Shown piece by piece: positions 4,702 through 7,872 of a stretch of DNA of 7,872 nucleotides (position 1 is the stretch's first letter; each line of letters begins with the position of its first letter). Source of the DNA: an uncultured Collinsella sp. (GTDB lineage: Bacteria; Actinomycetota; Coriobacteriia; Coriobacteriales; Coriobacteriaceae); assembly GCA_934655755.1 (NCBI GenBank), contig CAKUHA010000034.1, forward strand, positions 1 through 7,872, read 5' to 3'. The position numbers and the translations under genes were made by a program. The notes under the pieces were generated by a model, which saw nothing but the letters and a program-made list of their open reading frames with translations, had not been told where the DNA came from and ran no database searches.

Positions 4702-7144
4702 ATGCGTGGTTGCGCCAGCTGAGGACGCGTTGCTTCATGCCTTGGATGTCAAGGACGCCTTCGGCAAAGCCTTTGCGAACGAGTTCCTCGGGAACGTACT
4801 CGTCGTAACGATCGAAGTAGGGCACCTCGCCGGGATAGACGAGCTCGATAGGATCGAAGTCTTTCTCGGCCTCGGCAGCGAGAACCTCAAAGAACGTCTC
4901 CTCGTCAGCCTTCATCTTAAACTGCATAAAGTACGGGCGTGACGGGTCGAGCCCGCGAAGGCCCAGCTCTGCGGCGCATTTAATTTTGAGCATACGCTCG
5001 AGTGCCAAGAAGGCATAGCTGCCCAGCCAGGGGAAGAGCACCCAGGTGTCGCCGCCCAGGTTGATGAGCGGTTTAGTTCCCGCGCCCGAAATCTCGGCGG
5101 TATGACGAGCCTGCGTAAGGCGTGCTCGTGCGTTGCCCATAAGGTACGGATATGCCGCGTGCTCGTTGAGCGCTTGGCGCATGCGCTCGAGCACATGCGT
5201 ATTTATGTCTCCGGGGCAGTCGCCAAAGTATGCTGGCACACGGCCCTTGACCTGTGTGGCAAAGACGGTGTGACGCTTCCAGTCCACTTCCTCGACGATC
5301 CAGCAATGGCCTGCGATGGCGATGCGTTCGCCAGGTGGTGGCGGATTGACGATCGTGCCCAGCTCGGCCGATTCGCTGCGAACGGTAAACTCCTCGTTCT
5401 CCTGGAACACGGCGTAGAACTTAAAGTTGTTGATGATGCGCTCGCCCGCGAGGCCCACGATGAGCCCGCCGCCCTCGGTGACCTGGATGTGGTCGATCTT
5501 AATGAGGTGGCGCAGCAGCATGCGGTAGTCATCGGCGGAGACGCGGTGGAAATAGCTGAGCGTGAGCACGCGCTGGGCAAGCTCGGCCGGTGTGAGCTCG
5601 CCGGTGCTGGCGAGCGTCGACATGGTCTGGTGATAGAGCAAGCTGTAGGGGAGTCGATCGAGCTCGGGCGGCTCGACCCACTTTTCCTCGCGATAGAGTT
5701 GTACGAGCGCGATGCCCTGTAGAAGCTTCCAGGGAATGGTCTCGGGCATCATCGTGCGTGGCTCGGGCTCTTCCTCGCGCATGACAAACCACATCTCGGG
5801 CGGAAGATCGCGGCGGCCTGTACGCCCCATGCGCTGCAAAAAGGAGCTGACGGTAAACGGTGCATCGATCTGGAACGCGCGCTCCAGGCGACCGATATCA
5901 ATGCCGAGTTCCAACGTGGAGGTGGTGACGGTTGTCTGCGCCTGTTCCCCGTCGCGCATGAGCTCCTCGGCGGTCTCGCGCAGCGATGCCGAGAGGTTGC
6001 CGTGGTGGATCAGGAAGCGGTCGGGCTCGTGCCGGTTCTCACAGTAGCTGCGCAGCATGGAGCACACGGCCTCGGCCTCCTCGCGCGAGTTGGCAAAGAC
6101 CAGGCACTTGCGGCCGCGGGTATGTTCAAAGATATAGCCCATGCCGGGATCGGCGTTGTCGGGCGCGGTATCGGTGGGGTTGAGCAGCGCCTGCTCGGTC
6201 GCTCGCGGGATGTCGACTTCGCCCTCGGGGGCTGAGGAAGTGCGATGGTCCTTGGGGACGGCCTTGCCCCGTGCCCGCTCGCGACGTTGGCGGCGTTCCT
6301 CCTGCGTGAGCTGTCCGCTGTGGCGCATGTCTTGTGTGCCGGCGGGCAGTGCCGTGGGCGTTGCTGCTTCGATGCGCTCGCACGCAAGCACTTCGGCCTC
6401 TTGAGGACCCATGCCCTCAAATCCTCGCTGCTGCGCCTGGGGACCCGAGTTGTAGAAGTGCTCCATGGAGATACGCCACACGCGGCGCGGCTCCTCAAAG
6501 CGGGGGATGACGCAGTCGCGTCCTGTTCCCTGTGAGAGGAAGGCACCCGTGCGCTCGGGGTCCCCGATGGTGGCCGAAAGGCCGATGCGGCGGGGCTGCA
6601 CGCCTGCCATGCGCGAAAGGCGCTCGATAAGACAGAGCGTCTGGCCGCCACGGTCGCCGCGCATGAGCGAGTGGACCTCGTCGATAACGACATAGCGCAG
6701 GTCGCAAAACATGCGCGGGATGGCCATGTGCTTATGGATCAGAAGCGCCTCGAGTGATTCAGGCGTAATCTGCAGGATACCGCTCGGCTTTTTGATGAGT
6801 TTGGCCTTATGCGACTGTGAGACATCGCCGTGCCAGTGCCAGACAGGGATATCGGCCTCTTCGCAGAGGTCGTTGAGGCGCACAAACTGATCGTTGATGA
6901 GCGCTTTGAGAGGGCCAATGTAGAGGGCGCCCACGCTCGCGGTCGGGTTCTCCCAAAACTCGGTCAGGATGGGAAAGAAGGCCGCCTCGGTTTTGCCGGA
7001 TGCCGTGGATGCTGTCAGGAGCACATTGTCTTGCGTGTTAAAGATTGCATCTGCTGCCGCAACCTGGATAGAGCGCAGGCTTTCCCAATCGTGGGAGTAG
7101 ATGAAGTCTTGGATAAACGGAGCATATAGGTCAAAAGCGTTCAC
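4700..7144 (-). CDS. Lhr-like DEAD/DEAH-box helicase of a Shango-type (SngC/BrxHI-like) defence system
   Basis: This 814-residue superfamily 2 helicase is a presumed DNA-acting ATPase of a phage-defence module. RecA domain 1 carries a Q-motif-like Q27, motif I 'TASTASGKTEA' (44-54, Lys51), motif Ia 'IGPLKALINDQ' (76-86), Ib 'ITPESLEALL' (126-135), motif II DEVH (155-158) and III 'LSATIGDP' (189-196). RecA domain 2 has 'VFANSREEAE' (349-358), motif V 'TSTLELGIDIG' (408-418) and the arginine-finger motif VI 'QRMGRTGRR' (437-445). All catalytic motifs are intact. A charged, probably disordered insert (about 232-335) separates the two RecA domains. Winged-helix and beta-rich accessory regions of the Lhr type seem to follow to about 660. 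The GTG start at 7144 is chosen because GAGAGGAGG sits four bases upstream; an in-frame ATG at 7207 would add 21 residues but has no ribosome binding site. It lies 116 bases after the BrxD-like ATPase gene on the same strand. The helicase call is secure; the system assignment rests on that neighbour. Confidence 0.92.
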   Translation of the reverse strand: MNAFDLYAPFIQDFIYSHDWESLRSIQVAAADAIFNTQDNVLLTASTASGKTEAAFFPILTEFWENPTASVGALYIGPLKALINDQFVRLNDLCEEADIPVWHWHGDVSQSHKAKLIKKPSGILQITPESLEALLIHKHMAIPRMFCDLRYVVIDEVHSLMRGDRGGQTLCLIERLSRMAGVQPRRIGLSATIGDPERTGAFLSQGTGRDCVIPRFEEPRRVWRISMEHFYNSGPQAQQRGFEGMGPQEAEVLACERIEAATPTALPAGTQDMRHSGQLTQEERRQRRERARGKAVPKDHRTSSAPEGEVDIPRATEQALLNPTDTAPDNADPGMGYIFEHTRGRKCLVFANSREEAEAVCSMLRSYCENRHEPDRFLIHHGNLSASLRETAEELMRDGEQAQTTVTTSTLELGIDIGRLERAFQIDAPFTVSSFLQRMGRTGRRDLPPEMWFVMREEEPEPRTMMPETIPWKLLQGIALVQLYREEKWVEPPELDRLPYSLLYHQTMSTLASTGELTPAELAQRVLTLSYFHRVSADDYRMLLRHLIKIDHIQVTEGGGLIVGLAGERIINNFKFYAVFQENEEFTVRSESAELGTIVNPPPPGERIAIAGHCWIVEEVDWKRHTVFATQVKGRVPAYFGDCPGDINTHVLERMRQALNEHAAYPYLMGNARARLTQARHTAEISGAGTKPLINLGGDTWVLFPWLGSYAFLALERMLKIKCAAELGLRGLDPSRPYFMQFKMKADEETFFEVLAAEAEKDFDPIELVYPGEVPYFDRYDEYVPEELVRKGFAEGVLDIQGMKQRVLSWRNHA

Positions 7145-7148
7145 GGGG

Positions 7149-7157
7149 CCTCCTCTC
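7149..7157 (-). promoter_or_regulatory. Ribosome binding site that selects the GTG start of the helicase
   Basis: On the - strand GAGAGGAGG runs from 7157 to 7149 and is followed by CCCC and GTG (7144-7142). It contains a full AGGAGG. The in-frame ATG at 7207-7205 has no comparable sequence, so translation from GTG is preferred. Confidence 0.75.
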
Positions 7158-7221
7158 AACAACGGGCTGATCAACGTAGCGGGCAACGGCGCGATATCTT
7201 GCAACATCGGCGTTTACCCAG

Positions 7222-7260
7222 ATAAAACCTGCCAAAATAAACCTGTCCCTTTTTGGTAGG
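7222..7260 (-). terminator. Inverted repeat with T-run after the ATPase gene (possible attenuator)
   Basis: Directly after the ATPase stop codon (TAA, 7263-7261) the - strand reads CCTACCAAAA (7260-7251), a 13-base loop, and TTTTGGCAGG (7237-7228). The two arms pair at nine of ten positions. TTTTAT follows at 7227-7222. This has the form of a weak intrinsic terminator: the loop-side half of the stem is A-T only, so partial read-through into the helicase gene is plausible. No convincing promoter for the helicase was found in the remaining gap; the best is GGGACA (7248-7243) 17 bases before TTTATC, a poor match. Confidence 0.35.
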
Positions 7261-7872
7261 TTAGATGGTGAACTCGGCGAAGTTGCGGCCGCCGTCTGCG
7301 GTGCCGGTGTCGTTTGTTGCGGCTGCTGGTGCCAGCGCGTCGCCGCCGACGCTTTGCAGCAACTCGGCCACATCGGCATCGGGGTTTTGACACAGGATGT
7401 CAAGCAGCTCGATAAAGTCGCGAATGACCTCACGGGGCGTCAGGTGCGTGTCGGCTCCCACGCGGCCAAACTCAATCTTGAGGAAGTCAACCAAGTCGTT
7501 CTCGGTAAGCGTAGGCGTCCAGCCAAAGTAGCCGGCATGGATTTGCATGAGCTTTTCGATCAAGACCAACAACTCCTCGTAGGTGAGCGGCTGCAGGCGG
7601 ATGATGGGCGCGAGCATGTCTTTGAGGTCTTCGCGCGCAAAACGGCCCTGGGCGAGGCGGCTACGCAGGGCCTCGTAGGAAAACACGCCGCGGCGGCGGT
7701 CCTCGATAGAGGTCGGCGTGCCGCCCATAATCATGCCCAAGTACTGCGCCTTGCCTTGCAGCGTGTCGTTGTACATGGTCAGGATCTTCTCGTAGTTGTA
7801 CTGGCGCGTGATGGCGTTGGGAATCTTGTACAGGTTTACAAGTTCGTCGATGAGCACCAGCATGCCCTTGTA
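7261..7872 (-). CDS. BrxD/DUF2791-like ATPase (SngB-like), C-terminal part, cut by the window edge
   Basis: The last 204 residues of a P-loop ATPase are visible; the frame is open to the edge, and its apparent Met at 7863 is internal. The fragment opens with a Walker B strand ending in Asp-Glu, 'MLVLIDELVNLYKI' (fragment residues 4-17), so Walker A and the N-terminal half lie beyond 7872. Next come the family segments 'YLGMIMGGTPTSIED' (about 44-58), 'GVFSYEALRSRL' (about 62-73), 'IRLQPLTYEELLVLIEKL' (about 92-109) and 'LTPREVIRDFIELLDIL' (about 146-162). A Gly/Ala/Thr-rich linker and an 'FAEFTI' end close the protein. These are hallmarks of the BrxD-like DUF2791 family, known from type 2 BREX and from TerB-ATPase-helicase systems. 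It precedes the helicase on the same strand, and the two likely act together. Family is confident; exact system is inferred. Confidence 0.88.
   Translation of the reverse strand, partial: YKGMLVLIDELVNLYKIPNAITRQYNYEKILTMYNDTLQGKAQYLGMIMGGTPTSIEDRRRGVFSYEALRSRLAQGRFAREDLKDMLAPIIRLQPLTYEELLVLIEKLMQIHAGYFGWTPTLTENDLVDFLKIEFGRVGADTHLTPREVIRDFIELLDILCQNPDADVAELLQSVGGDALAPAAATNDTGTADGGRNFAEFTI

Noticed and set aside
4547..4942. A 131-codon + strand frame bridging the two convergent genes
   Set aside because: It crosses the terminator and is out of frame with the methyltransferase-like gene on the same strand. Its sequence mirrors the two real coding ends.
5102..5722. A 206-codon + strand frame inside the helicase gene
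   Set aside because: It is antisense to the conserved helicase accessory region and is explained by codon periodicity. No ribosome binding site or known motif is visible.
7145..7207. N-terminal extension of the helicase to the ATG at 7207
   Set aside because: The extra 21 residues have no family similarity I recognise and no ribosome binding site, whereas the GTG at 7144 has an AGGAGG directly upstream.
4700..7872. A complete BREX locus
   Set aside because: Only the ATPase and helicase families shared with BREX are seen. No PglZ, PglX, BrxC or BrxL gene is in the window, so BREX is kept only as an alternative.

Overview
The window looks like chromosomal DNA from a high-GC Gram-positive gut actinobacterium, most likely a coriobacterium close to Collinsella. 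This is an inference from the GC-rich codon use, the style of the proteins and one probable leaderless start. No rRNA or other taxonomic marker is present.

Left to right it holds three transcription blocks. (1) 172-1790 (+) is a two-gene operon with an ATGA overlap. Its first gene encodes an XRE-type helix-turn-helix regulator carried on a membrane hairpin, and the second encodes a membrane-anchored DUF4097-type beta-repeat protein. A strong 14-bp stem hairpin (1837-1868) ends it. (2) 1888-4668 (+) is elp3, a stand-alone radical-SAM/GNAT tRNA wobble-uridine modification enzyme, followed directly by a membrane-anchored spermidine-synthase-like protein that lacks the two acidic residues expected in a true aminopropyltransferase. 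elp3 probably starts from a leaderless transcript, with a TACAAT box six bases before its ATG. (3) 4700-7872 (-) converges on block 2. It encodes an Lhr-like DEAD/DEAH helicase of 814 aa (GTG start at 7144) and, upstream of it, the C-terminal 204 residues of a BrxD/DUF2791-like ATPase that runs off the right edge at its Walker B motif.

The ATPase-helicase pair is the most interesting content. The same two families form the core of the TerB-ATPase-helicase anti-phage system called Shango and also occur as BrxD/BrxHI in type 2 BREX. Inside the window the pair is followed by housekeeping-type genes and not by other BREX genes, so I favour a Shango-type system whose third gene (a TerB-domain protein) should lie just past position 7872. 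A small inverted repeat right after the ATPase stop codon may tune helicase expression.

No tRNA, rRNA, CRISPR array, insertion sequence or integrase gene was found.
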